From contig OX337231.1 of the NCBI GenBank assembly GCA_946965045.2, positions 3,782,001 to 3,846,000 of the forward strand: 64,000 nt of DNA. Direction: 5' to 3'. The stretch's first letter is position 1; each line of letters opens with the position of its first letter. The notes below the pieces were generated by a model. That model saw only the letters and a list, made by a program, of their open reading frames with translations, made no database searches and had not been told where the DNA came from. The position numbers were made by a program, and so were the translations under genes. This document shows positions 1-11,137 of the stretch, one piece after another. Source of the DNA: Epithemia pelagica (Eukaryota; Bacillariophyta; Bacillariophyceae; Surirellales; Surirellaceae).

Positions 1-3000
1 AGAGCAGCAACAACAACACGGCAACAAACATTCCTCCAAGGATGGTGCTTCCTTGCTCATTAATCCAAATTGCAGCATTGAAAAGTATCATCAAGTTTCC
101 GAAAAGGCAAGTGTCTGTGTTCGACTAGTAGTACCTCGTAGCAGCATTGCTTTTTGTATTTGTGTTTGGAGGGGCATGGATCTCACACATTTTCTTTCTT
201 TCTATATCCATACGATGATACACCATTGGATGGATTCTGGGTCTTTATTGTTGTGGTTTCGTTTGGGTGCGTGTGTTTGTGTTGTTGTTCTTTTCTCTCT
301 ATTGTTATTATTATAATGACAGGTATTGGATCAATTTTTGCAACATCCGATTGAAACACGAGAGGAATTGTTGGAAGCCTATTTGGTCGGAATGCGATTG
401 CTGCAATTTTTGCAAGAGGTCCTGCCCACCCATCCCGAATATCACAGTCATTCGACGACGAATCCAAACAAGGAGGAGGAGGAGGAGGATCCCACAACGT
501 CCTTGGATTCCTACAGTCAATCGACGGCACAAGAATTGACTCGGTACCTCAAAGAAATTGCCCTCATGATTGATCAAGAAGAACACGAGGCGTATATTAC
601 ACGTGTCTTGGTGCAATCGGGCGGTGTCAGTGTCACGGGAGACGACGAAGAGGACGACGACGAAGAGCACGAGGACGAAGATGATACCACCACCAAAGAT
701 GCATCCACGATTCAAGGACAAGCCTTTTTGCATTCCACCCTGTCCTCCCATACCACGGCCAGTACCATGATCACCGAACAACAATCCCAATCTCCTCGCA
801 GCAGCACCAACCATAACAACACTTCGGCTTCGACGGCCTTGTTGCCACCCACAGAGTCACAAGGATCCTCTAGTTCGGAATCCACATCCTCGTCGTCACC
901 CTCTTGGCCACCACGCGCCACGACAACGAAACCAACCCATCCACAACAACCACGACCAGACCCCAATGCCTTGTCGTCTCGTCGTCCAGTCTCGTCGTCC
1001 AATCCTACTACTACTGCTACGACCCAAGAAGAAGCACCCATTCGTCACGAGACACCAGCCGATCGACGACGACGACGATTGCAAGCCGTGTCCTCCTCGT
1101 CCGACAGTACCATGACGGGAAATGTGTCCTCCTTGTCGCCACCTCCGCCGCCACCACCGCCCGAACAACAACAAAGGCAACCACAACAACAATCTTCTCT
1201 GTCGGCCACCAAATATCCCCATCGTCAGGCGTCTTCACCAGCCGCAACCACAACCACAACAAGAAACACTCCAACACAGCCATTGCAATCCAACAAGAAG
1301 AAAACAAATAGTACGTTATGGACCGCGCCCTCTACTTCGGCCACTTGGAAGGACTGGACCGAATCGTCCCTCCGAGGGACCTTTACGGAAGAAAAGAAGG
1401 ACGATGGTTCCTTTGACTACCATGAGAATGGCAGAACGAAACAGCAACAAGAAGTCATAAACAGAGAGGAGACGGATGATGATGATGATGACGACGAAGA
1501 CGGTGATGAACACGATGATGATGATCAAGATACCGTAGAATGGAGTGCCTTTAGCGTGGCCACATCGCAATTGTTTGCCGATCATTCCAATACACCAGCA
1601 AGCAAACGACAACAACAACAATCGTCACCGTCGAAACAACAACAGCCACAAAACAGTGCAACACAACATGCAACACCATCATCTTCTTCCAAATCGAAAC
1701 AGATATCGTCACCAACCATCATCAAGAAATCGACGTCGCGAAATCAGACCAGTAAAGGCAGTAGTAGCAACAGTGCTACTGCTGCTGCTGCAAGTCCACT
1801 GACTCGAACCAATGGCCACAACAGTACTACCAAGAACAACAACAACAGTCCAATCGAACTGCAACGGCAACGGTCGCCACCCGCGCCCTTGTCGTCTTCG
1901 TCCTCTTCTCTCAAGAATGTTCGTGACATGGAATCCAAGATTGAACAACACCAACAACGTGGACATCGCAATCCATTAGATTTGTATTCCAAGGCCGCCC
2001 GTTACGACGACGATGATGAAGATGAGGAGGACGAACAAGAGCAGCAACATAATAATAAGCACAACAAGGAACGCAAGAGCGACACTTTGGCTAGCAACGA
2101 CAGCAGCAACAACAACGACAGCAGTACGGCAGCTCCATTGCCACTGCAACTACGGTTTTTTGGGACTCCCAGTTTGGATGATTGTTCGACGGCAGAAGAT
2201 GTGGACGAGCATACACCCTTTGCCTTGTCCGAGGACAAGGCCTCGTCTGGGTTTCCCCTTTTCAAAACGACACGAAACGGTCGAAAGAACAAAAAGATTC
2301 TGTCCTCCAAACTTTCGGGAGACAGCTATAGCAGTGATGGAGAAGCGGATTCGGCCTTGCTCTCAAGTCGCCGAAAGACGATGGCAGGCTTTGGGGGTAG
2401 CAACCACAAGAAACGAAACAGTCAAGACACGAACCACAATCCCAGTTTTCCCGGCATGACACAAGTCATGGATTGGGATACCGGATCCCTTGCTAGTGCC
2501 ACGAGCAATACTCGAAGTAGCAGCAATAGTAGCGGCAGCCACAATAGCAGCAGCCAAAACAGCTCGAATCACTTCAACCACAACAGCACGGCATTTCACA
2601 GCAACCCGTGCGACAACCACAACAACTTTTATGGTTCTCCCACGTCGTCGTCGTCGCTTTTGGCACCAACAACCTCTTCGCAATTGCCGCCTCCGTCTCC
2701 CTTACACAATCACTTTTATCCGTCCAGTGGTGGTCCTCTTAGTTTTCGCAAAAAGAAAAATGACTCGTCCTTGCTACTGAGGTTGGTGGATACGGATGAA
2801 CAACAAGAAGTGCGGAAAGAATCGTCCATGTATCATCACTCCAGTCGTGGCATTCCCATGGATGACGAGGACGACCGACCCTTTCAATTGTCCACATCAG
2901 GATCCTTCTTGTCATGTGGAAGAGGAGGAGGTGGACGGGCCAAGACGAGCAGCAGTTATCATCACGGTGGCAGCAGTCATACTAATAATGGAGGAAAGCT

Positions 3001-3043
3001 TCGCCACTTTCGATCCTGCGTCAAGTTTTTATTGGATGACTAA
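1..3043 (+). CDS. Ser/Gln-rich protein, 3' part only (5' end off the window), one GC-AG intron
   Basis: Not recognised as a named protein. The frame is open from base 2 to 106 and from 323 to the TAA at 3041-3043. An in-frame stop just before 323 requires an intron at 107-322 (216 nt). Its donor AAG|GCAAGT is the strong consensus for a rare GC-AG intron, its acceptor is GACAG, and the phase is 0. The join gives a helical start containing LLQFLQEVLPTHPEY, after which the chain is a long Ser/Thr/Gln/Asn stretch with acidic runs (DDDDDDDE near 1475-1510), poly-Pro and basic patches. The tail is LRHFRSCVKFLLDD. The LPTHPEY helix faintly resembles the USP8/AMSH dimerisation helix, which is only a guess, and no JAMM domain follows. 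It is probably an intrinsically disordered intracellular protein. The splice is inferred; the exon 2 coding call is firmer. Confidence 0.72.
107..322 (+). other. GC-AG intron
   Basis: The donor is AAG|GCAAGT at 107 and the acceptor is ATGACAG, ending at 322. The length is 216 nt. It is T-rich (GTTGTTGTTC, TTATTATTATAATG) in contrast to its C/A-rich exons. It removes the in-frame TAA at about 314 and keeps phase 0. Confidence 0.6.
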
Positions 3044-4660
3044 CAAAGTGCGCGCGACCTATCCAATACTACTCAACTACCAATATACATGCACGCATAT
3101 ATATACAAGAAAACATTCAGACTCGGGGCTTTGGGATTGGTTTGCATCTCTCGGTCTGTCTGGAACAAACGGGGAAGGGGAAGGAGGAGATATGATATGT
3201 AATTATCTATGGGAATCATCAGAGTGTGTGTGTGTTTGGGGCAGCAATGACATGACCCACGACGTACCGATCTGTGACACTTGTATCATCATCATCATCA
3301 CAAAAGGATGACTAACCTTTGGGGTGGTGTTTTCCTCTACATAGAGAGAGGAAGGCATTCGGGTTGCCTCGCCTCTCAAGACAGACGACACGACAAGGAT
3401 TCATTCCTCCAAAGAAGAAAATGAGGGTGGGGGGGGGGGGGGGGGGGGTAAATTACTGTATGTATGTAGTAGATATGGATTCGAAATTGTGTTTTCGAGA
3501 CTTCTACTAGGTAGTAGGTACTTGTCGACTTGGCTGGGAAACAGAAACTTGGATCGATGATACATGTCGCTCAAGTGTCCACTGCCTTTTGGTAACAAAG
3601 CTGCTATAGAGAGGTATATGGGAGCAAAAAAGGACACGATAGATCGAGCGAGATTGTTGTTTCTTGTTCCAGGACTGGTCTGTCCAGTGTATGGGTGGAT
3701 TCCTGTCGTCGAACGTCTTGTCTATATTGTATTGTTGTCCTCCTTATTGTTGTTTTTGTCTACCTAGGTAGGAGGGATGCTTCCCCCACCATATTGCGTC
3801 CTCTATACCGCTAGCAACACGAGAGAGAGATGAGAAGACACGAGATCTTTACTCGCACTTGTGCGTGTCTTTTGTCTTGGGTGGAATCACGAACGTCGTC
3901 GCAGTCGCAGCGACCGCCCCAGATGCTTCGGAGCCGAATCTTTTCTTGTCGCAACCAACTTGAGGAAATAGGCCCTTGTCCAATTGGATACTCGTAGTAC
4001 TCTCGTGTTATTCGTACTGGTTGCTCGTTGCTCGTAGTCCATACCCACATGCTCTGCCAGTATTGTACTTTGCAACCTGGTAGATCCGTCTGTGCATCGT
4101 ACGGAAAACAATAAACATGGCTAGCCCAAGGTTCGGGGGCTATTCTACTCCTAATATACTCCTAGTGTTAAATGTGACAGTATCGTACCGGTAGGGACAT
4201 GTCAACGCACTGCGCGGAACAACAAGAGTACTCCTTCTCGGTGTGTACTACAAGTTCATTTCTAGGCATTTTGGGACAGAATCTACGCTCGGCACTACAC
4301 GCTAGAACGTATTACAATCTATGCAGTCTCGAACAGTGTGATCACGACAAATGGAGAGCGAACAAGAAAGCCTTGAGACGACGACAACTTTTCCGTTCCA
4401 TCTAGCTCTCGATCTTATGGTGTAGCACAACGTCCGTACTTCTTTGATTGCTCTGGACGAGCCTTGAATAATCGGTGCTCTGGTTGAGAGATCCGACAGT
4501 TTGTGCGGATCGTGTGTTTGTTTGTTGGTTTGTGGGGAGAGACGACGAACCTCCTCCTCTCGCCAGCTTTGATCCATCTTCGAGTGTGTTTTGAATCTCC
4601 AACGAGTATCGCATCCTTGTTCCGCAGGTTTATTTGGATTGACCAAGCAAACGCGCGGCA
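3044..4660. other. Intergenic, includes a 20-base G run
   Basis: No convincing gene. ORFs here are short and lack domain-like composition. The notable feature is an uninterrupted run of 20 G at 3429-3448. A pyrimidine-rich leader precedes the ATG at 4661. Confidence 0.6.
3429..3448 (+). repeat. Poly-G homopolymer (20 G)
   Basis: Twenty consecutive G bases lie about 390 bp downstream of the first gene's stop. A run of this length is prone to slippage and assembly error and could form G-quadruplex structure. Confidence 0.95.
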
Positions 4661-7252
4661 ATGGTGATCATGACACGACGAACCACTAATACTCCTACGA
4701 CGACAAGAACGACCAGCCACAGCCGTACGACACCCAACGATTCTCCCCTCGGATGCGGCGACACGGCTACCATTGAGTCCTCCATAACCACCACACTGGC
4801 AGGGGCCACTCACAAATCATTCTCACCACACACGTTTTCTCAACAACAAGAACAAGAGGAGCCAGAGCAAGAAGAACACGACAAGGAACGACGACAATCG
4901 CCCTTATCGTCCTCCATTACTGTTGCAAAGAAAGACATGACCGATGGTCCTCCTCGACGCATTTCTCGAACGAGGACACCACCTCCTGGTAGTACCTCCA
5001 TGGGTGTCTCTTCTTCTTGTTGTTTGGAGAGGGAGGAATCATCCTCCTCGGCTCCCCAAACACCGCAACCACAACATTTACAACAACAACCACAACATCC
5101 TGGACCCATGACACCATCCCTCACGGCGGTGGTATCCTCCTCTCCCCGGACACCGACTCCTCGAACCAACAATCGTCGTCGATCCCTGGGTGCCGTGCCA
5201 CCCGATTTGGTGGGGCCGGATCCGTGCCTCCTCCTCCTTGACAACAACAACCACAACAATGACAATCACAACAGCAATCCCCATTCCTCATCGACCTGTT
5301 CTTCTTCTTCTTCCGAATCGGACTCGGATGCCGATTCCGATTCGTCCTCCACCTGCACTGCTAGTACCTCGTTGGAATCATCTCCGGATGAGATTCTAGA
5401 GACTCCGTTCCAGGACAACGACAACCACAACCCGCACCAGAGACGGGTGCACTTTTGTCCCAACGTGGCCGTCGAGTACATTTCGTCGTGTCGCGAGTGG
5501 AATATCAAAGTGATTCGACGCTTGTGGTACAGTGTCTATGAAATGAATGCCTTCAAGGCCCAAAGTCGCTTGTTGGCCAAGGAAACGCGGGTGAAACGAG
5601 GACCTCGCGTCACGCAGTGCATTGATTTTGGCTATGTCCATGCCCAAGACGTCTCCCAACGATTGTTGCTGTCAGCCGAAGCAGCAGCAGCAACAACAAC
5701 AACAGTGGAACAAGAACCATCCTTACCCTCCGAACCCAGCACAACTCTCATGGTCGAAGACGCCTTGTACGATCAAATCTTGACCACGGCCTTTCCCCAG
5801 CCATCCAACAATAACACGATGGAAGTGGAATTGGAATTGCGACCACTCGTGTTGGAACCATTGTGTTTGTGGGCGCAACGCAAAGTGACGTGTCGCGGAT
5901 TGGAACACTTTACCAGCAAGGCTCATTATACCGCACGCGTCCAAGCCAAGACACGATTGCGACACACCGTGGTCCCCACCACTACGACACCAAGTGGTTG
6001 TGGTTTTTCCTCCCACGAACCACAACCACCAGACGAGGACGAGGAATCACCGCCGACGATCCTCACCACTACTTCTACGCGGCTGGATGCACAGCCGCCG
6101 CATGATCAGTTTGCCGAACTAGCGCAAGAAATTTCCCGTCCCAGTCGAATCTTGGCACGATGGTTGGGCTTGGCCGATGCGCAATTTCGGATTGCCCATG
6201 CCAAATTGGAATCCTTGACGGACCAAATTTGGCAAGATTATCATGAGGCTCTCCGCCAAAAACAGAAACGAGAACAAGAACAACAGAACCACCAGAATCT
6301 TTATGAGAATGATGACTCTTCCATCGAACCACAGGATGATGATGATGATTCCGAACTGGAGCATGACGAACAAGAACCACCACCACCACAAGAAGAAGAG
6401 AGAGAACCCCAACCAGCCACTCTGAAGGACCAGTCAAACGAACCACACGGTGTCCAACAAGCACAACACGAACCACCATGCGTGATGGATCGGAATCTTG
6501 TTTCCCATTCACACCAAGAAAGTGCACAACTGCCGCGTCATCATGACGACGACCAGAACAAGGAGGAAGAACCACAACCTTGCAACGATATCCCATCCAG
6601 GACCATTCCCAGCATCTACAGTAGTACCGACGTGTCGGTTCCGTCTTCCATTGTTTCGTCACTGACTGGTTCGTCCTCCCACTCCACGCGGACCGACGAG
6701 GACCGCAAAGTCAAGGGTCCCTGCAGTAGGACCATGCACTCGAACCAGAACCAGGAACAACAACCACAACCACAACCACAACAACATCAACAACAAGACA
6801 AGACCTGGAACAAGAATGACACTTGGGTTCCGACAAGGATGGCACGGGAAAACCGAAAACCCATGTTCTTGCCTTCGGTGCCGTCGCCCGTCATGACATC
6901 CTCCAGACGAACTCAAGAGCCAGAACGACATGTTCCCCCACAAGCTGACCCAACTCTTCCACACAGTCCAGCAGCACGGTTCCTGCCGTCCCCCATGATG
7001 AGAACGGATACCGCCCCTTTGACGACATCTCCCGCAGGAGGACTATTCTCCACCACACCCCCTCGTGTGTCGTCACCCTTCTTGTCACCCTCGCAACGAT
7101 CCTTGCGACGACACTTACTGACGACGACGACGACGAGCTTGACATCACCACCCCTTCCAACGGCACCCTTGACGGCGTCTTCTTCTTCTTCTCCGCGAGG
7201 ACCACCACACGGGGCCATGCGTTGTTATATACGAGCCGCTGGAGAAGCCTAG
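4661..7252 (+). CDS. Family C Ser-rich protein with RVHF, WYxxYE, RGLE and GLADA blocks
   Basis: 863 aa from the ATG in GGCAATGG. Most of the chain is low complexity, but four ordered blocks stand out. RRVHFCPNVAVEYI lies at residues 261-274, LWYSVYEMNAF from about 287, RGLE at 412-415, and ELAQEISRPSRILARWLGLADA at about 486-507. The same blocks in the same order, at nearly the same spacing, occur in the minus-strand gene at 47794-50454 (V254-R-F, WWCPHEY, RGLE 416-419, E489). RVHF also fits the RVxF docking motif for protein phosphatase 1. PP1 docking is a hypothesis, since any basic-V-x-F can match by chance. The family looks to be one of the expanded stramenopile families of unknown function. 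There is no signal peptide or membrane span. The C-terminal third is Pro/Ser-rich. Confidence 0.8.
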   Translation: MVIMTRRTTNTPTTTRTTSHSRTTPNDSPLGCGDTATIESSITTTLAGATHKSFSPHTFSQQQEQEEPEQEEHDKERRQSPLSSSITVAKKDMTDGPPRRISRTRTPPPGSTSMGVSSSCCLEREESSSSAPQTPQPQHLQQQPQHPGPMTPSLTAVVSSSPRTPTPRTNNRRRSLGAVPPDLVGPDPCLLLLDNNNHNNDNHNSNPHSSSTCSSSSSESDSDADSDSSSTCTASTSLESSPDEILETPFQDNDNHNPHQRRVHFCPNVAVEYISSCREWNIKVIRRLWYSVYEMNAFKAQSRLLAKETRVKRGPRVTQCIDFGYVHAQDVSQRLLLSAEAAAATTTTVEQEPSLPSEPSTTLMVEDALYDQILTTAFPQPSNNNTMEVELELRPLVLEPLCLWAQRKVTCRGLEHFTSKAHYTARVQAKTRLRHTVVPTTTTPSGCGFSSHEPQPPDEDEESPPTILTTTSTRLDAQPPHDQFAELAQEISRPSRILARWLGLADAQFRIAHAKLESLTDQIWQDYHEALRQKQKREQEQQNHQNLYENDDSSIEPQDDDDDSELEHDEQEPPPPQEEEREPQPATLKDQSNEPHGVQQAQHEPPCVMDRNLVSHSHQESAQLPRHHDDDQNKEEEPQPCNDIPSRTIPSIYSSTDVSVPSSIVSSLTGSSSHSTRTDEDRKVKGPCSRTMHSNQNQEQQPQPQPQQHQQQDKTWNKNDTWVPTRMARENRKPMFLPSVPSPVMTSSRRTQEPERHVPPQADPTLPHSPAARFLPSPMMRTDTAPLTTSPAGGLFSTTPPRVSSPFLSPSQRSLRRHLLTTTTTSLTSPPLPTAPLTASSSSSPRGPPHGAMRCYIRAAGEA

Positions 7253-7610
7253 CGAATCGTAGACCCCAAGCAACCAAAAGAGGAGGAATACGAACAACAG
7301 TAAGCAAGAAAAAGAGACTCGACCATTGGTGGAGAACGAGCACCTCTCGATGGACGAGACAAGCATTAGGGCCCTCGGAACATTCCCAATCCCCGATACC
7401 ATTCCAACAAGTGCGCCTTGAATTGCAGCTAGGCATAAGTTGTACCTCTCTCTAGAAAAAGACAAGTTGGAGTGCTCCGTTCTATTTGAATGACCTGTCA
7501 TTATATTCTTAGTTTAGTTCTCCTCTCGTGCTTTTCTCCCCTCTTTTGAAATCGTCCCGTTTCGTTGCTGTCACTGGAGTAATACTATGTACTTTTTGTC
7601 TTTCTAATGA
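7253..7610. other. Intergenic between convergent genes
   Basis: About 360 bp separate the stop of the family C gene and the stop of the minus-strand gene. I see no further gene. Confidence 0.6.
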
Positions 7611-8945
7611 TTATGCGAGATTGAGGGGGAGACCCAACAAGTCTTCTTCATTCTTTTTGTTGTTGTGTCGCACCAAAATCAAGACAATCACGGCCACGAC
7701 AGCCATGCCAATCAAGGTGAGAATTCCCACAATCTTTTTCGTGAAATATCCTCGTTTCAAATAAATGTGCTTGGCATTGTTGTATCGTGTCACATCAAAT
7801 TGGCTATTCTCGTCGGTAATGCCAAAAATGTCTTGCAAGACGCCACAGACACTGGTCGTATCGTACAAGTCACTTTGGGAAAGTTGTTTGGTCCGGCTGC
7901 TGTGATATGTTTGTGCTTGAAAGTATTCTTCATTGTAGTAATTGTTGTTGTTCTCGTCGGCATTGTTCTCCGCATTCTCGCCGCCGTCTTGATTGTAGCC
8001 ATTGTAATTGGCATCGTCATTGCCGCCATCTTGATTGTCGGCGTCGGCGTCGTCATTCTTTTGATTGGCATTGTAATAGGCTTCGTCGGCATTGGCATAG
8101 TTGGAATATTGACACGTTTCGATATTGGTGGCTTCTTCCATGAGTTCCTGACAGGTATAACTTTCGTAGCAATACAAATCGTGTTGCATGGGATATTCCC
8201 CCATACTGGCCGCATAGACCATTTGTTGATAAAGAGAGTCGTCGTCGTTCTCCTCATTGTTTTGGTTGTTGTTGTTGTTTTGGTTGTTGTAATTGTTGTT
8301 GTAGTTTTGTTGGGAGAGGTAGGTCAAGGCACTTTCGTAATTTGTCTTCATGCTGGAGGTATAGACGGTACACTTTTCATCCATAAAGAAATCCACAATG
8401 GGTTTGGATCCATCGGACGAACAACGGTATCCAATGTACCATTGAATGTAGTTTTCTTCTTCGTCTTGTTGATCTTGTTCTTGTCCCTCTTCTTGTTGAC
8501 CATTGGCATTGTTGACAGAGTAGCCTTGTGCATAAAGGAGGGCGGCATCGTCTCGATCGACGGCGACACAGCCACTGTCTTGTTGGCCTTCGCCGGCCAC
8601 GGCCATGTAGGACGGCAAGTCCAAAAAGTAGGTGGAATCGCGATGATTGCCATGATAGCCGTACTGAAAAAGGACGTACGAGGCTTCGGAATAATACAAA
8701 CTCTTGCCGTAATAGTAATCGTTTTGCACTGTCAAACTGATGCATTTGCCAAACGACAGGATACCATCGCCGTAAATCAAGGATTCGTCCAAGCCTTCCG
8801 AAGAAGAATAGGACAATGATCGAGCATAGGGAAGCGTCTTGGGATGATCCAGCGAGACTGCCGCCCGGTCAGTGGCGCGTACAAGGGCACCGGACAGCCC
8901 CAATAGACACACCACAACCACACTCCAAAGAGAAGAACGACTCAT
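7611..8945 (-). CDS. Type I membrane protein, Asn/Tyr/Asp-rich ectodomain
   Basis: 444 aa from the ATG at 8945. An in-frame TTG four codons upstream is ignored. The N-terminus is a signal peptide (MSRSSLWSVVVVCLLGLSGALVRA). The ectodomain contains evenly scattered Cys (GKCISL, DSGCVAV, YRCSSD, EKCTVY, LYCYESYTCQEL, ETCQYS, SVCGVL), which suggests disulphides. It also carries low-complexity Asn/Gln/Tyr and Asp/Asn tracts. One membrane span (IVGILTLIGMAVVAVIVLILV) sits near the C-terminus, followed by a short basic-acidic tail ending LLGLPLNLA. I do not recognise a named domain. The layout fits diatom single-pass proteins of the secretory system or cell surface, and the tail could carry a sorting signal. 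The function is unknown. Confidence 0.82.
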   Translation of the reverse strand: MSRSSLWSVVVVCLLGLSGALVRATDRAAVSLDHPKTLPYARSLSYSSSEGLDESLIYGDGILSFGKCISLTVQNDYYYGKSLYYSEASYVLFQYGYHGNHRDSTYFLDLPSYMAVAGEGQQDSGCVAVDRDDAALLYAQGYSVNNANGQQEEGQEQDQQDEEENYIQWYIGYRCSSDGSKPIVDFFMDEKCTVYTSSMKTNYESALTYLSQQNYNNNYNNQNNNNNQNNEENDDDSLYQQMVYAASMGEYPMQHDLYCYESYTCQELMEEATNIETCQYSNYANADEAYYNANQKNDDADADNQDGGNDDANYNGYNQDGGENAENNADENNNNYYNEEYFQAQTYHSSRTKQLSQSDLYDTTSVCGVLQDIFGITDENSQFDVTRYNNAKHIYLKRGYFTKKIVGILTLIGMAVVAVIVLILVRHNNKKNEEDLLGLPLNLA

Positions 8946-10228
8946 GGTATCAAACAACTACGAGCAAAAATGGTGATTAAACTTGTGAGAGGCAACACAC
9001 AATCGATGCAGACTCTGATCCTTTTGTTGGTGACAATCGGCCTCGAAATGATAACAAACCGGGTTTTAAAAGCATATCCGTTGAACGTAGGTCCAAGACC
9101 AGGCACTTTGGATAGTTAGAGCAATGGCGAGCGGTTCCTCTCGTCAACGGATCTATGGGCTCTAGTGAAAATAAGCATGAACGGCTCCAACAGAGTCCAA
9201 CGGATGTCCCAGCGGCTCCAGCTGATTATTCGGTCGCATTTGGGGATAGTTACGTACAATACAATAGTATGCCTCTATCTAGCTAGCAACAACGCCAATC
9301 CGTAGAGGAGCGACCTGACAACGAGAAGGTCACAGTCCTTCAATGGATAAGAACAGTCATGTCGTACCAAAAGCAACAGCTGCACAATTCCTGGATTACT
9401 CAATCATGAACCAGGAAAGGTAGTGGTACAGAAACCCCTGTGGCGAGCTGTTGTTGTTGTTCTACTTGTTGTTGTGGTTGGTTGGCCATGGGTTCGGTCG
9501 TTGCTCCTGACACACACATTGAGTAAAAAATGGTGGTGATGGGGATATTCGATTTACCTCTGGAGAGTCGACCAAGACTAGTGTGTGACTCTATGAGTTT
9601 GCGTTGCGCAAGTGTACCTACTACACATAAAAACAAAACACAAAGGACGCATGGAGCTATAGTAGTGAGTGGCTTTTTGGTGCTGCGTGAGAGGAAAAGC
9701 GACGACGTTTGTGGTCACTCTCTCTCGGCCACTGACTCCACGGCAACACAGCTCGGATACTGTTCTGTTTCTGGGGGTAGCTCTACTATAGGAGCGAAGC
9801 AGTGTTCCTCTGGTATTCAAGGCGGGCTCTCTTGCGATTGCGATGTGTGTAGCAACAATCAAAACTTTCTCCAGAACAAAGAGAATCGTGGGGGAAGTTG
9901 AGGGAGCATCATCATCATCATCATCATCATCATCAAGGTCATGTCAATGTCAAAGAATCAACCACGGCACATGACAGTCATGGTGTTCCCGTTTTGTGGG
10001 AATGCATCCTGCGATCGCAACCTTGTCGCAAGTCATGGACTGTCAGAAAAAGAGTACCGTTAGACCGAGCCTCCCGCAACACGTTCGCAATCCCCGCTCG
10101 CAGCAGTTTGCGACTCGGGGATTCCATCACCACAAAAATATCCACGATGCTCTCACAACTCCAAACCATTCAAAACGCAAAAGCATCCAGCAACACACAC
10201 CCTCCTCACCTGCAATCAAACCAGAACC
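8946..10228. other. Divergent intergenic region with an (ATC)n tract and a repeat copy
   Basis: The region separates the start codons of the membrane protein (minus) and the first family A gene (plus). It contains an ATC microsatellite at about 9908-9935. Around 9058-9170 there is a degenerate partial copy of the repeat unit found twice at 11136-11755; the shared words are ATCCGT, GTCCAAGACCAG and ATGGCG-AGCG. No gene was found. Confidence 0.55.
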
Positions 10229-11137
10229 ATGTCGATCACCGTTCAGTCTTTTCTCACTGCCTACTTGGAACCTTCCTTCCAAGAAAGTTTGAATCGTTTG
10301 TACCATGATTTGGGAAATCAATCTCCCGAAACATGGGCCAAGAATCTCTACCAGACTTTGTGTAAGGACCCGACCCATCCGCATGCCTCACTGCTCAACC
10401 GAGATCGTAAAAAGTGCCTCCAGTTGGAGTACGATCTGGTCAATGCCTGGGAAAATGCATCGAGTCCAGACGACTTTGAACAAGACATTGTCAACATCTT
10501 TCAAGTATCGCGCTTGCGCAAAATTCTCTTTATCTGTCTTGTCATGGACCGTGCCCAGTCCTTGTATCGAATGCAGCTACCATCCTCCACCTATTATGGT
10601 ATGCATTGGTATGCGAAGGAACATGTCGCACTTCTCGAAGGAAACGAAGAAGACCATTCCATCGAGGCAGCCTCCATTCCTTCGCTCATGGACAAGGCCT
10701 TGGAAAGTCTCAAAATGGCCTTGACCACGTACAAAGGCTCGCCCACCATGAATCGCCGTCTCTACAAGATCATTCATACCAAGGCATTTGGTCTGCTGCA
10801 AGACGCGGATATTGCTCGTTGGTCTCTTCCAGCCTTGGCAACCTTTGTGCAGCGACCGATGACAACTACTACAACTATTAGCACCTCGTTGGTTTCGGGC
10901 ACGAAACGAAGTGCCCCCGCTCCCACGCTCACCGAGACAGCGCAGGAAAACAAGGAGCTTGTGGAGCGTCTCAAACGTGCCAGAGTCGGAGTGTCCGATC
11001 CGAACCTGATTGTTCAACGTTATGTCAATATTTACAATGAATCATCATCTTCATACATTCGACATGCATCGTCAGTGACTGAATTGCCATTCGTACAGAT
11101 ACTATTTGAAAACTATTCCTTGAAAGAACTAATATAA
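10229..11137 (+). CDS. Family A protein 1 (unknown function)
   Basis: 302 aa from ATG at 10229 (GAACCATGTC). Not recognised as a named family. It is clearly related to the proteins at 14269-16101 (plus) and 19711-20385 (minus). The shared order is: an N-terminal helix ending RLY; a Trp block (ETWAKNLYQTLCKDP, residues 34-48); R/H-x-x-CLQLxYDLVNAW (60-74); SRLRKILFICLVMDRAQSLY (94-113); then MNRRLYKIIHTKAFGLL (174-190) and an ARWSLP block (196-201). The tail contains a short Lys/Arg helix and a Ser-rich stretch. There is no signal peptide, no clear membrane span and no catalytic motif I can name. Composition is ordinary globular helical, unlike the low-complexity neighbours. The stop codon overlaps the start of a 315-bp tandem repeat unit. 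Confidence 0.82.
   Translation: MSITVQSFLTAYLEPSFQESLNRLYHDLGNQSPETWAKNLYQTLCKDPTHPHASLLNRDRKKCLQLEYDLVNAWENASSPDDFEQDIVNIFQVSRLRKILFICLVMDRAQSLYRMQLPSSTYYGMHWYAKEHVALLEGNEEDHSIEAASIPSLMDKALESLKMALTTYKGSPTMNRRLYKIIHTKAFGLLQDADIARWSLPALATFVQRPMTTTTTISTSLVSGTKRSAPAPTLTETAQENKELVERLKRARVGVSDPNLIVQRYVNIYNESSSSYIRHASSVTELPFVQILFENYSLKELI

Noticed and set aside
7665-8819. Long plus-strand ORF of 384 codons rich in Val/Ile
   Set aside because: It is the antisense shadow of the Asn/Tyr/Asp-rich minus-strand membrane protein.
9909-9935. ATC repeat as part of a His-rich protein
   Set aside because: The frame around it starts without a plausible context and ends without a domain; read as a microsatellite.
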